In this document: in pieces, positions 7,675 to 15,746 of the stretch | How the letters are laid out: the number at the start of each line of letters is the position of its first letter | How positions within the stretch are numbered: position 1 is the stretch's first letter | Assembly (NCBI RefSeq): GCF_900141835.1 | Contig: NZ_FQZD01000004.1 | Coordinates: 124,001 to 188,000 of the forward strand | Origin: Propionispora hippei DSM 15287 | GTDB taxonomy: Bacteria > Bacillota > Negativicutes > Propionisporales > Propionisporaceae | DNA: 64,000 bases | Direction: 5' to 3' | Made by a program: the position numbers and the translations under genes | Notes under the pieces: generated by a model | What the model was told of the DNA's origin: nothing | What the model saw: only the letters and a program-made list of their open reading frames with translations | Databases searched by the model: none

Positions 7675-7705
7675 CTGAAATTTTCAGATGGTTTTCTTAT
7701 TTTTA
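7671..7705 (+). terminator. riboswitch expression platform: Rho-independent terminator
   Basis: CCATCTGA (7671-7678) pairs with TCAGATGG (7684-7691), followed by a T-rich run (7692-7704). The 5' arm begins with the CCAT that also closes aptamer helix P1. Ligand-stabilised P1 and the terminator are therefore mutually exclusive, which predicts an ON switch (inference from base pairing). Confidence 0.85.
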
Positions 7706-7811
7706 TGGAGGATTTTATTGGGAGATTATCGAAGAAAAAAATGGCTTATTGAGTAATAATGGTAATTTGTTTAATTTTTTATTTTGCCAATAAAAGGCGG
7801 TGCGATCTTTA

Positions 7812-8450
7812 TTGAATATAAAACAAGATATGTCTTCTTTATCGTCAAAAATCATTGCGACTCTTGCGATAGGTGTTATGGCACTTGCCCTATATTTAGT
7901 AGTTATCCCGGCTAATGAGGACAACCCTATTGCACCGACAGTCTCCAATGGCCAAAGTTCTAAAGTGGCAACGCAGAAAACAGCGGCAAAAGATTCTAAT
8001 GAAACAAATGTAAGTTTTCCTGTTGTTGAGAAGCAGGGCACTGTTCGCAATCCTTTCGCTATTCCGCCGGAGTATATGGACAGCAAGGATAAGGGAACGG
8101 ATAGTAAATTGCCGGTAACACAGCAACCGGTGCCGGATGCGGGGCAGGTGGCAGCCGGGATAAGTCCAGCAGCACTTGAATTACCTAAATTTAGTGTTAC
8201 AGGTATAGTCAGCAGTGATGATGGGCAGCAACTGGCCGTCATTAATGATGGCAAGCACTCCAAGGCATACCGCCTGGGAGAACAGGTTGGTGCATATCAG
8301 GTAGAATCAATTATGTCAGACATGGTGGTGGTTTCTGGACCTGCCGGACAATTGACATTGCCGATCACTAATAATATAAAAACGGAAAAAAGCATGGCAA
8401 AAGAAAGGACAGGTAACGGGAATGATTCAACTCATAACGTGGCGCAATAA
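7812..8450 (+). CDS. PilP/GspC-like inner-membrane pilus alignment protein
   Basis: The 212-residue product has one N-terminal membrane anchor (IIATLAIGVMALALYLVV), a charged, Pro-rich linker with a VRNPFAIPPEY motif, and a C-terminal homology region (FSVTGIVSSDDGQQLAVIN ... YRLGEQVGAYQVESI). That fits PilP/GspC proteins, which connect the inner-membrane PilMNO platform to the secretin. Unlike proteobacterial PilP it has no lipobox. The TTG start at 7812 is chosen because AAGGCGGTG (7794-7802) precedes it; ATG 7830 is an alternative. It is the first clear gene behind the cyclic-di-GMP riboswitch and overlaps the secretin gene by 29 bases. Confidence 0.75.
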   Translation: MNIKQDMSSLSSKIIATLAIGVMALALYLVVIPANEDNPIAPTVSNGQSSKVATQKTAAKDSNETNVSFPVVEKQGTVRNPFAIPPEYMDSKDKGTDSKLPVTQQPVPDAGQVAAGISPAALELPKFSVTGIVSSDDGQQLAVINDGKHSKAYRLGEQVGAYQVESIMSDMVVVSGPAGQLTLPITNNIKTEKSMAKERTGNGNDSTHNVAQ

Positions 8451-9699
8451 GCTAGTTGCTATAGTGGCAGTAGCCATACTTCAGATCTTTGTCATTTTGC
8501 CAGTAAGCTTTGCTAATCCGGAGTCGGTCAGTTTAAACTTTGTGCAGGAAGATATCCGGGTTGTGTTACATACGTTGTCATTGTTAAGTGGAGTCAATAT
8601 GATCATTGATGAATCGGCAGCGAAGGAATCGCCAAATATTACAGTAAGATTGGACAATGTTTCATTGGATACCGCCATTGATTTAATAGCTCAAGCAAAG
8701 GGGCTGACCTATCATAAAGTAGATAATACAATTATTTTTGACCGGGCTGATGTGGCTGATTCGGCAGTTATTAAACTGCAGTATGTGACAGCGCAGGATA
8801 TGAAGTCAACAATTGCTTCGGCGGCAGAAGGGTTAAAAGTGAAGCTGGATACTGATATTCCTTCTAATACTTTATTGGTCACCGGTTCATCGCTAGGTAT
8901 TTCCCGGATAAAACAGATTGTCGATGAGTTGGATAAGCGACCGCAGCAGGTAGAACTGGAGGCTAAAGTGGTTGCTATCAGCAAGTCTGCCACTAAAGAT
9001 TTAGGGGTGACCTGGAACTGGGATGAGACCCCCAAAACGTATGAGTACACGCCGGCAGGAACCAGTTATGATTCTACCACTGGTACAACAACAACTACTA
9101 CCCAGCCTACAATTACTCGCCATACAAGCCTGGCCGATGGTTATCCGGGCATAATTCAATACGGAAGGGATCCGGACGGACATCCTTATGAATTTTATTA
9201 TACGGCTAAAATCAATGCGCTTGTCAGCAATGGCAATGCTAAAATTTTATCGCAGCCCAAAGTTACGACAATTAACGGTAAACAAGCCCGCATACTTATA
9301 GGCGACAGGGTTCCGGTGCAGACTAATACGGTAGCTAATGGAACAACTTCCACTTCTACCACCTATGTGGATACCGGGATTAAGCTAACCTATACCCCCA
9401 TTGTAGGCGCTGACGGACAGATTACCGCTAATGTAAAGACAGAAGTTAGTACGCCGCAATTGGTTTCTGATATCAAACAATATCAGATCACGACGCGGGA
9501 AGCGGAAACGAATGTACGAATGAAAGATGGGGAAACGATGGTGATTGGTGGTTTGATCGGCAGTCAGGAATCGAAGACATACACAAAAGTTCCCTTTTTG
9601 GGTGATCTGCCCATATTGGGAACACTGTTTAGAAGCGTCAGCAATTCTGGCAGCGAGTCGGAGATTGTTATATTCTTAACTGCCCATGTTGTTCAATAA
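8422..9699 (+). CDS. pilQ: type IV pilus secretin, short PilQ
   Basis: The 425-residue protein has a signal peptide (cleavage after VSFA), an N0/STN-like domain (FVQEDIRVVLHTLSLLSG), an N1/KH-like domain (LQYVTAQDMKSTIASAAEG), a Thr-rich insert, and the secretin barrel domain with the signatures RVPVQTN, GIKLTYTPIV and VPFLGDLPILGTLF. It forms the gated outer-membrane channel through which the pilus leaves the cell. It is shorter than proteobacterial PilQ because the peptidoglycan-binding AMIN domains are absent. Its presence in a sporulating Firmicute implies an outer membrane. Translation probably couples to the overlapping PilP-like gene. Confidence 0.93.
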   Translation: MIQLITWRNKLVAIVAVAILQIFVILPVSFANPESVSLNFVQEDIRVVLHTLSLLSGVNMIIDESAAKESPNITVRLDNVSLDTAIDLIAQAKGLTYHKVDNTIIFDRADVADSAVIKLQYVTAQDMKSTIASAAEGLKVKLDTDIPSNTLLVTGSSLGISRIKQIVDELDKRPQQVELEAKVVAISKSATKDLGVTWNWDETPKTYEYTPAGTSYDSTTGTTTTTTQPTITRHTSLADGYPGIIQYGRDPDGHPYEFYYTAKINALVSNGNAKILSQPKVTTINGKQARILIGDRVPVQTNTVANGTTSTSTTYVDTGIKLTYTPIVGADGQITANVKTEVSTPQLVSDIKQYQITTREAETNVRMKDGETMVIGGLIGSQESKTYTKVPFLGDLPILGTLFRSVSNSGSESEIVIFLTAHVVQ

Positions 9700-9727
9700 A
9701 ACTTAGTCGCTTGGTTAGGAGGCTCTG

Positions 9728-10252
9728 GTGAATTTTTCCGACAAACTTTTTTGCCCTGACTTGCGTGTAAAAACTCTTTTGGACATTTCCTGGGATGTAT
9801 TTGTGAACAATGATCTTAAGGGATTGTTGCTGGATATAGATAACACCTTGCTTCCCTGGGGAGAAGGCCAGGTTCCTAATGATATTAGAACTTGGTTACA
9901 GGGGGCTAAGGAACAGGGGATGCATCTTTGCTTGGTTTCCAACAGCTATGAAAGACGAGTAGCTGAAATTGCCCGGAGTATTGATGTCAATTATGTGCAT
10001 TGGGCGCGAAAACCGGCTAAATACGGTTTTCGCAAAGCCATCCGGGAAATGAACTTATTGCCGCAAAATGTTGCCGTTATTGGCGATCAAGTGTTCACTG
10101 ACATCTGCGGCGGCAATCGTCTTGGCTGCTATACTATTTTAGTTGTTCCCTTGAGCAAAAGTGAATTTTTTACAACTAAATTGCTTCGTCTACTGGAGAG
10201 CCGATTGCTGTCCAGACTGGAAGAAAAAGGATTACTGACTAAATTAGATTAG
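9728..10252 (+). CDS. yqeG: YqeG family HAD-IIIA phosphatase
   Basis: The 174-residue protein has the HAD nucleophile motif LLLDIDNTLLPWGE, a second motif LVSNSYERR, the lysine region RKPAKYGF and the final acidic motif VIGDQVFTDICGGN. These match the YqeG group, close to phosphatidylglycerophosphate phosphatases, whose exact substrate in Firmicutes is not settled. GTG 9728 follows TTAGGAGG. It lies between the secretin and aroE genes. In many Firmicutes yqeG is next to aroE as here, so this looks like an ancestral pair enclosed by pilus genes, not a pilus component. Confidence 0.9.
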   Translation: MNFSDKLFCPDLRVKTLLDISWDVFVNNDLKGLLLDIDNTLLPWGEGQVPNDIRTWLQGAKEQGMHLCLVSNSYERRVAEIARSIDVNYVHWARKPAKYGFRKAIREMNLLPQNVAVIGDQVFTDICGGNRLGCYTILVVPLSKSEFFTTKLLRLLESRLLSRLEEKGLLTKLD

Positions 10253-10279
10253 ATTAATTAATAGGATTGAGGAACTCAT

Positions 10280-11128
10280 ATGATAACAGGGAAAACTAAA
10301 AAGATTGGAATTATCGGTTGGCCGGTGGGCCATTCCCAGTCTCCAGCAATACAAAATGCCGCCTTTAAAGCGGCCGGGTTGGATTATGTGTATGTTCCAC
10401 TGCCTGTTAAGCCGGACAAGATGGAAGCTGCGGTTGAGGGCTTGAAGGCGCTGGATTTTGCCGGAGCCAATGTTACCATACCACATAAAGTGAACATTAT
10501 GCAGTACTTGGATAAACTTGATGAGAGCGCAACGAAAATCGGGGCGGTAAATACGATCGTCATCCGCGAGGGAGTTTGCACCGGTTATAATACTGATGGC
10601 GACGGCTTTATTAAAGCGCTGTTGACGAAGAGTGTAAACCCTTCGGGAAAAAAAGTAGTGATCCTGGGAGCAGGGGGAGCGGCCCGGGCTGTGGTTTGCG
10701 GCTTGTTGCAGCAAGCTGCGGCCTCAATCACAATATGTGCTCGTAATCAGGAAAAAGCGATGCAGTTTTTAAAACTTTTTTCTGATTCTGATAAAATTAC
10801 TTTTTGCTTATGGCAAGAAGGAGCGGAGTTTAGCGAACAGCTAAGTGCTTGTGATATTCTTGTAAATTGTACTTCCCTGGGAATGTCGCCGAAGCTGGAT
10901 ACCCAACCTTTGGTTGATTGGCAGGCTATTTCTAAACCTATTGCGGTTTGTGATTTAGTATATAATCCATTAGAAACTGTTTTTCTAAAAACAGCGGCTG
11001 CTTTGGGGCATAAAATTGTTACCGGTGACGGTATGCTGATTGAACAGGGAGCGTTAGCCTTTTCGTTGTGGACAGGCTGTGAACCTCCTATACCTGTAAT
11101 GTATCAAAGCTTTAAAATGCCGGACTGA
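10280..11128 (+). CDS. aroE: shikimate dehydrogenase
   Basis: AroE reduces 3-dehydroshikimate to shikimate with NADPH in aromatic amino acid synthesis. The 282-residue product shows the substrate-binding SQSPAIQN, the catalytic lysine in NVTIPHK, the aspartate in NTDGDGF, the Rossmann loop ILGAGGAARAVV and the C-terminal GDGMLIEQGA. Length is typical. ATG 10280 has a weak GAGG (10269-10272) site. It is separated from aroC-aroK-aroB at 21122-23968 by the type IV pilus genes, so shikimate-pathway genes flank most of the pilus locus. Confidence 0.95.
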   Translation: MITGKTKKIGIIGWPVGHSQSPAIQNAAFKAAGLDYVYVPLPVKPDKMEAAVEGLKALDFAGANVTIPHKVNIMQYLDKLDESATKIGAVNTIVIREGVCTGYNTDGDGFIKALLTKSVNPSGKKVVILGAGGAARAVVCGLLQQAAASITICARNQEKAMQFLKLFSDSDKITFCLWQEGAEFSEQLSACDILVNCTSLGMSPKLDTQPLVDWQAISKPIAVCDLVYNPLETVFLKTAAALGHKIVTGDGMLIEQGALAFSLWTGCEPPIPVMYQSFKMPD

Positions 11129-11189
11129 TAAAGGTCTATTGCTAGGTTAGTAATTTTTCATTCTGCTATGTAAGGCGGTGGTATGAGTT

Positions 11190-12866
11190 TTGATATCCAA
11201 TCGGAAGAGACTGGGCGACTTGCTGGTGGAAACCGGGCTGATTACGCCGGAGCAATTGGCGAAAGCCTTGCAGGTGCAGCGTCAAACCAAGGAAAGAATT
11301 GGTAAGGTGATCTTAAGCTTAGGTTATATTACCGAAGAGAATATGATCGAAGTGCTGGAATTTCAGTTGGGTGTACCTCATATCGATCTGAGTAACCTTC
11401 ATATACCGGCAGCGGTTGCCGGGCTGATACCGGTGCAGATGGCAGAAAAGTATAAAGTGATACCGGTAAACAAACAGGGGCGGAAATTAACGCTGGCCAT
11501 GGTGGACCCGACCAATTTTTATGCGATTGATGATGTCCGCTTGTTTTCCGGTTGCGAAGTGCTGCCAACTATTGCCCGAGAGAGGGAGGTTTTGCGGGCG
11601 ATCAGTAAAGCCTATGGTGTTAGTGAGTTGGTGGAAAAGGCAATTAACCGTCTACGGCCGGAAGAAACGCTGGAATTGGAACAAATCCAGACGGCGGATG
11701 ATGCGCCAGTCATTGGAATTGTAAATAGTTTGTTCAGCCAGGCTGTACGTGAACGGGCCAGTGATATTCATATCGAACCGCAGGAGGTAAATCTACGGGT
11801 CCGTTTTCGGATTGACGGTGTACTTAGGGAAATATCTTCTTTTACAATGAATATTCATGCCGCCATTATTTCACGGATTAAAATTATGAGCCAGATGGAT
11901 ATATCGGAGCGGCGGGTACCGCAGGACGGGCGTATCCAGATTCAGGAGGCCGGCCGGACTATTGATATCCGGGTATCTACCTTGCCGACTATTTTTGGCG
12001 AAAAAGTGGTTATGCGAATTCTGGACAAACAGGCGGTTATGTTGGATATTGCCCGTCTGGGATTTTCGGCGGACAATCTGAAGCACTATCGAAATTTGTT
12101 TAACCAGTCCTACGGGATGATTTTGGTGACCGGCCCTACCGGGTCAGGCAAAACAACTACGTTATATTCCACTTTGGGTGAACTAAGCACACCGGCGAAG
12201 AATGTGATTACCATTGAAGATCCGGTGGAATATCGCCTGGAGGGCATTAATCAGGTGCAGGTCAATCCCAAAACAGGCATGACCTTTGCCGGCGGACTGC
12301 GGTCTATATTACGACAGGACCCTAATATTGTGATGGTCGGGGAAATACGGGATGGGGAAACGGCTGATATTGCTATACGGGCTGCTTTGACCGGGCATTT
12401 GGTGTTGAGTACTTTACATACCAATGACGCACCGGGGGCAATTAGCCGTTTGTTGGATATGGGTGTGGAGCCTTTCCTGGTGGCTTCCTCAGTGCTGGGG
12501 GTTATTGCCCAGCGCTTGGTCCGGATTATTTGCCCGGCTTGTAAGCAAGCCTACTGCTCAGCGCCGGGATCGCCGGAACGGGCTTTTCTTGGCGAGCAGA
12601 GCAGCCAGGAGGTTGTGCTTTACCGGGGAACGGGTTGTCCGGAATGCGGCAACAGCGGCTATCAGGGCCGTATGGCTATTCATGAAGTGATGCCGGTTTC
12701 ACCGTTATTACGGGAGTTGATAGCCAAGCGGGTTTCGGCTGATGAGATCAAGGCTGTAGCGGTTAAGCATGGGATGCATTCTATGAAAGATGATGGGCTG
12801 CAAAAAGCTTTGCAAGGTTATACAACAGTAACCGAAGTCATGCGAGTTGCCTATGCAACCTTGTAA
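11190..12866 (+). CDS. pilB: type IV pilus assembly ATPase PilB with N-terminal MshEN domain
   Basis: PilB is the cytoplasmic hexameric motor that powers pilus extension. The N-terminus carries two tandem MshEN-type repeats (RLGDLLVETGLITPEQL near residues 7-23 and RIGKVILSLGYITEENM near 37-53), the motif known in MshE and clostridial PilB to bind cyclic di-GMP. The ATPase core has Walker A GPTGSGKTTT (about 315), an Asp box, Walker B-region VMVGEIRDGETADI and a His box. A Cys4 zinc site (CPAC, C, CPEC) follows, typical of GspE/PilB. The start is TTG 11190, preceded by AAGGCGGTG; the nearby ATG 11183 is out of frame. It is followed at 31 bases by pilT. Confidence 0.95.
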   Translation: MISNRKRLGDLLVETGLITPEQLAKALQVQRQTKERIGKVILSLGYITEENMIEVLEFQLGVPHIDLSNLHIPAAVAGLIPVQMAEKYKVIPVNKQGRKLTLAMVDPTNFYAIDDVRLFSGCEVLPTIAREREVLRAISKAYGVSELVEKAINRLRPEETLELEQIQTADDAPVIGIVNSLFSQAVRERASDIHIEPQEVNLRVRFRIDGVLREISSFTMNIHAAIISRIKIMSQMDISERRVPQDGRIQIQEAGRTIDIRVSTLPTIFGEKVVMRILDKQAVMLDIARLGFSADNLKHYRNLFNQSYGMILVTGPTGSGKTTTLYSTLGELSTPAKNVITIEDPVEYRLEGINQVQVNPKTGMTFAGGLRSILRQDPNIVMVGEIRDGETADIAIRAALTGHLVLSTLHTNDAPGAISRLLDMGVEPFLVASSVLGVIAQRLVRIICPACKQAYCSAPGSPERAFLGEQSSQEVVLYRGTGCPECGNSGYQGRMAIHEVMPVSPLLRELIAKRVSADEIKAVAVKHGMHSMKDDGLQKALQGYTTVTEVMRVAYATL

Positions 12867-12896
12867 ACCGGCTATCTTTATTGGGAGATATAAACT

Positions 12897-13952
12897 ATGT
12901 TGAAGCAATTATTGCAAGAAGCGGTGGAATGCCGTGCCTCCGATGTTCATATTACCGTTGGTGTTCCGCCGGTTTTTCGGATTAACGGACATCTGGTAAA
13001 GACCGAACATCCGGTGCTTTCCGTCCAGGATACGGCCTCCTTTGTCGAGGAGATTACCAAAGAGGAACAGCGACAGCGGTTCCTGGAGCAGGGAGAACTT
13101 GACTTTTCGTTTGCTATTCCCGGTGTCAGCCGGTTTCGGGTTAACCTGTTCCGGCAGCGCGGTTCCATGGGATTGGCTATTCGGGTGGTAAATGAGCGGA
13201 TTTCCACGCTGGATCAATTGGGTCATCCTGAGATATTAAAAACGTTGGCGCGCAATTCCCGGGGACTGGTATTGGTCACCGGTCCGACGGGAAGTGGTAA
13301 ATCAACTACGCTGGCGGCCATGATTGACTTAATTAATAACGAGCGGGCCTGTCATATTCTCACTTTAGAGGATCCGATTGAATACTTGCATAAACACCGA
13401 AAAAGCATTGTCAATCAACGGGAAATTCATGCCGACAGCAAATCCTTTGCTAATGGACTCCGAGCAGCCTTGAGGGAAGATCCTGACGTTATTTTAGTAG
13501 GGGAAATGCGGGATGCTGAAACCATCGGCATTGCGGTAACGGCGGCTGAAACAGGTCATTTGGTGTTCGCTACCTTACATACTGGTGATGCTTCCCAGAC
13601 GATAGACCGGATTATTGATGTATTCCCGCCTTATCAGCAGCAGCAGATCCGTGTACAGTTGTCATTGACCTTGCAGGGGATTATTTCTCAGCAGCTGATC
13701 CCACGTCGCGATGGGACAGGCCGGGTGGTGGCTCTAGAAATTTTGACGGCTACGCCGGCAGTGCGTAATCTGATTCGTGAGGGTAAGAGTCATCAAATTC
13801 TGTCAATTATCCAGACGGGCGCTCGCAATGGAATGCAATCGATGGATTCTTCCTTGAAAACCTTGTATACCAGCGGAACCATTACTTATGAAGATGCCAT
13901 CATCCGGGCCAGCAACCCGGAGACGTTTGTGAAACTAACGCAGCAATATTGA
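12897..13952 (+). CDS. pilT: type IV pilus retraction ATPase PilT
   Basis: PilT drives pilus depolymerisation, giving twitching motility and DNA uptake. The 351-residue protein has the PilT N-terminal region (LLQEAVECRASDVHITVG), Walker A GPTGSGKSTT (about 129-138), the Asp box ALREDPDVILVGEMRDAET and the His box GHLVFATLHTGDASQT. Length is typical. No zinc motif is present, as expected for PilT versus PilB. The start ATG 12897 has a GGGAGAT ribosome site. Having both extension and retraction motors means these pili should be dynamic. Confidence 0.96.
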   Translation: MLKQLLQEAVECRASDVHITVGVPPVFRINGHLVKTEHPVLSVQDTASFVEEITKEEQRQRFLEQGELDFSFAIPGVSRFRVNLFRQRGSMGLAIRVVNERISTLDQLGHPEILKTLARNSRGLVLVTGPTGSGKSTTLAAMIDLINNERACHILTLEDPIEYLHKHRKSIVNQREIHADSKSFANGLRAALREDPDVILVGEMRDAETIGIAVTAAETGHLVFATLHTGDASQTIDRIIDVFPPYQQQQIRVQLSLTLQGIISQQLIPRRDGTGRVVALEILTATPAVRNLIREGKSHQILSIIQTGARNGMQSMDSSLKTLYTSGTITYEDAIIRASNPETFVKLTQQY

Positions 13953-13981
13953 GTTTTGACAGTAAGTGAGGTGGACAGGAT

Positions 13982-15202
13982 ATGGCCAAAAATTTTCAGT
14001 ATAAGGCACGGGACCGTTCAGGCCGCATCCTGTCCGGGGTGGTATTGGCAGAGGATCAGACGGCTGCTGCGACCTATGTCCGGGAACAGGGGTATTTTAT
14101 TACTTCCCTGCAGGAAGAAAAGAGCAAAACCTCTACCGGTCAACTATTAAAGAGTCTGCGTCGGGTGAAAACAAAAGACCTGGCGGTTATGTGCCGTCAG
14201 TTTAGCACCATGATTAATGCCGGTATGCCTATCCTATCCTGTGTAAATATTCTGGTGGAGCAGTGTGAGAACTCCTTATTAAAAGAAGCTTTGCAGGATT
14301 GCTATAAACAGGTGCGGGAGGGAGATACTCTCTCTCGGTCATTAGGAAAGTATCCCCGTATTTTCCCACCCTTAATGATTAACTTAATTGAGGCTGGCGA
14401 ACTAGGTGGGGTGCTGGACGATGTACTGGAGAGACTGGCTGCTCACTTTGAAAAGGAGCATAAGCTGAATGAGAAGGTAAAGTCGGCCATGGTTTATCCG
14501 GCAGTGGTGATGGGGATTGCCTGTTTAGTGGTTGTTTTTATCTTAACTTTTGTGTTGCCGACTTTTACCAAAATGTTTGCTGATATGCATGTAGAGTTGC
14601 CTTTCATGACCAAGCTACTCTTAACTGTTAGTGATGTATTACAGCATCATGTTTTAGTGCTCTTGTTATGTATTGGCAGTTTAAGTTACGGAATTGTCTT
14701 TGCTTTGCGCAAGCCGTCCATCCGCAAGCAGTTTGACCAGCTAGTTCTGCGTCTGCCGGTGGTTGGTATTTTGACCCGTAAGATTTCCATCGCCCGCTTC
14801 AGTCGGACATTAAGTACGTTGCTGCGAGGCGGTGTGCCAATTATCGTAGCCTTAGAGGTTGTGGAAAAAATACTGGGCAATTTGAGTATGACTGAGGCTA
14901 TGCGCCGGGCCAGAATTGGACTGCGTGAAGGGCAAGGCTTAGCACAGACACTAGGTGCTAGCCGGGTCTTTACACCAATGACGGTACAGATGGTAGCTAT
15001 CGGTGAAGAGAGTGGCAGTCTGGACCGAATGCTGGAAAAAGTGGCTGACTTTTATGATAGTGAAGTTGAAGATATGGTGAGCCGTTTGAATAGTTTGATT
15101 GAACCTCTGATTATTGTATTTTTAGGTATCACCATTGGTGGTATTGTCATAGCCATTATGCTGCCGATGTTTGATATTATGAGTGGTGCGAGCGTGAGAT
15201 AA
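13982..15202 (+). CDS. pilC: type IV pilus inner-membrane platform protein PilC
   Basis: PilC/GspF is the polytopic platform on which the PilB and PilT motors act. The 406-residue protein has two repeated GspF domains (VMCRQFSTMINAGMPIL and ISIARFSRTLSTLLRGGVPI) separated by membrane helices, and a last hydrophobic segment IVFLGITIGGIVIAIMLPMF. ATG 13982 follows GAGGTGGACAG. It comes 29 bases after pilT and 30 bases before the major pilin gene, completing a pilB-pilT-pilC-pilA order familiar from Gram-negative bacteria. Confidence 0.95.
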   Translation: MAKNFQYKARDRSGRILSGVVLAEDQTAAATYVREQGYFITSLQEEKSKTSTGQLLKSLRRVKTKDLAVMCRQFSTMINAGMPILSCVNILVEQCENSLLKEALQDCYKQVREGDTLSRSLGKYPRIFPPLMINLIEAGELGGVLDDVLERLAAHFEKEHKLNEKVKSAMVYPAVVMGIACLVVVFILTFVLPTFTKMFADMHVELPFMTKLLLTVSDVLQHHVLVLLLCIGSLSYGIVFALRKPSIRKQFDQLVLRLPVVGILTRKISIARFSRTLSTLLRGGVPIIVALEVVEKILGNLSMTEAMRRARIGLREGQGLAQTLGASRVFTPMTVQMVAIGEESGSLDRMLEKVADFYDSEVEDMVSRLNSLIEPLIIVFLGITIGGIVIAIMLPMFDIMSGASVR

Positions 15203-15232
15203 AGAAAATTTTAGGGAAAGGAGGTGAAACCA

Positions 15233-15652
15233 ATGACTATGAAAAAAATTCGGTCACTGTTGAGAATGCAGAAAGGGTTTACTTTAGTTGAATTGCTGGT
15301 CGTAGTTGCGATTATCGGTATATTGGCAGCAGTGGCTATTCCTAAATATGTTGATTCGACAGCATCTGCTAATGGTGCTAAAATACTGGCAGATTTGCAA
15401 TCAATAGACAGTGCGATCCAACAATATGCCGCAGATAATCAAGGAACTTTACCTTCAGCTGTTTCGTCGCTTACTGATTATTTTTCGGGAGGGGTTCCAA
15501 CTCCACCTGCTAGTGGTATTAAGTGGAAAACTAAAGTTGCAAATGGTACATCAGCAGGCGGTACCTATGGAATTAGTAACGGTCGTGCTACATTTGATAG
15601 CAAGACCTCTACTGATCTAACAACCACAACAACGACAACAACAGGTTCTTAG
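15233..15652 (+). CDS. pilA: major type IV pilin (PilA/GspG-like)
   Basis: The 139-residue prepilin has a basic leader (MTMKKIRSLLRMQKG) cut before FTLVELLVVVAIIGILAA, with Glu5 present, followed by an amphipathic helix continuing into the globular part. There are no cysteines, so no disulfide D-region as in classical PilA; the fold may resemble GspG-type pilins. The C-terminus is an eight-threonine tract. The start is ATG 15233, six bases after a near-perfect AAAGGAGGTG; this is one of the strongest ribosome sites in the window, in keeping with a structural protein made in bulk. A strong terminator (15691) directly follows, which could raise pilin mRNA relative to the distal genes. Confidence 0.9.
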   Translation: MTMKKIRSLLRMQKGFTLVELLVVVAIIGILAAVAIPKYVDSTASANGAKILADLQSIDSAIQQYAADNQGTLPSAVSSLTDYFSGGVPTPPASGIKWKTKVANGTSAGGTYGISNGRATFDSKTSTDLTTTTTTTTGS

Positions 15653-15690
15653 TAGTTAATTTAGTTTTTATATGGATGATTCTTTAGAAA

Positions 15691-15727
15691 ATTAAAGGCG
15701 GTTTCCTCCGCCTTTAATTACTCTTTT
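15691..15727 (+). terminator. terminator after the major pilin gene
   Basis: ATTAAAGGCGG (15691-15701) pairs perfectly with CCGCCTTTAAT (15708-15718), loop TTTCCT, then TACTCTTTTTAT. It would let only a fraction of transcripts continue into the prepilin peptidase and minor pilin genes unless these have their own promoter. Confidence 0.85.
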
Positions 15728-15746
15728 TATACGCAGGAGAGATAGG

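Noticed and set aside
7715-8263. 182-codon frame on the minus strand over the PilP-like gene
   Set aside because: The + strand protein has a membrane anchor, PilP/GspC features and a ribosome site, and leads into the secretin; the antisense frame shows none.
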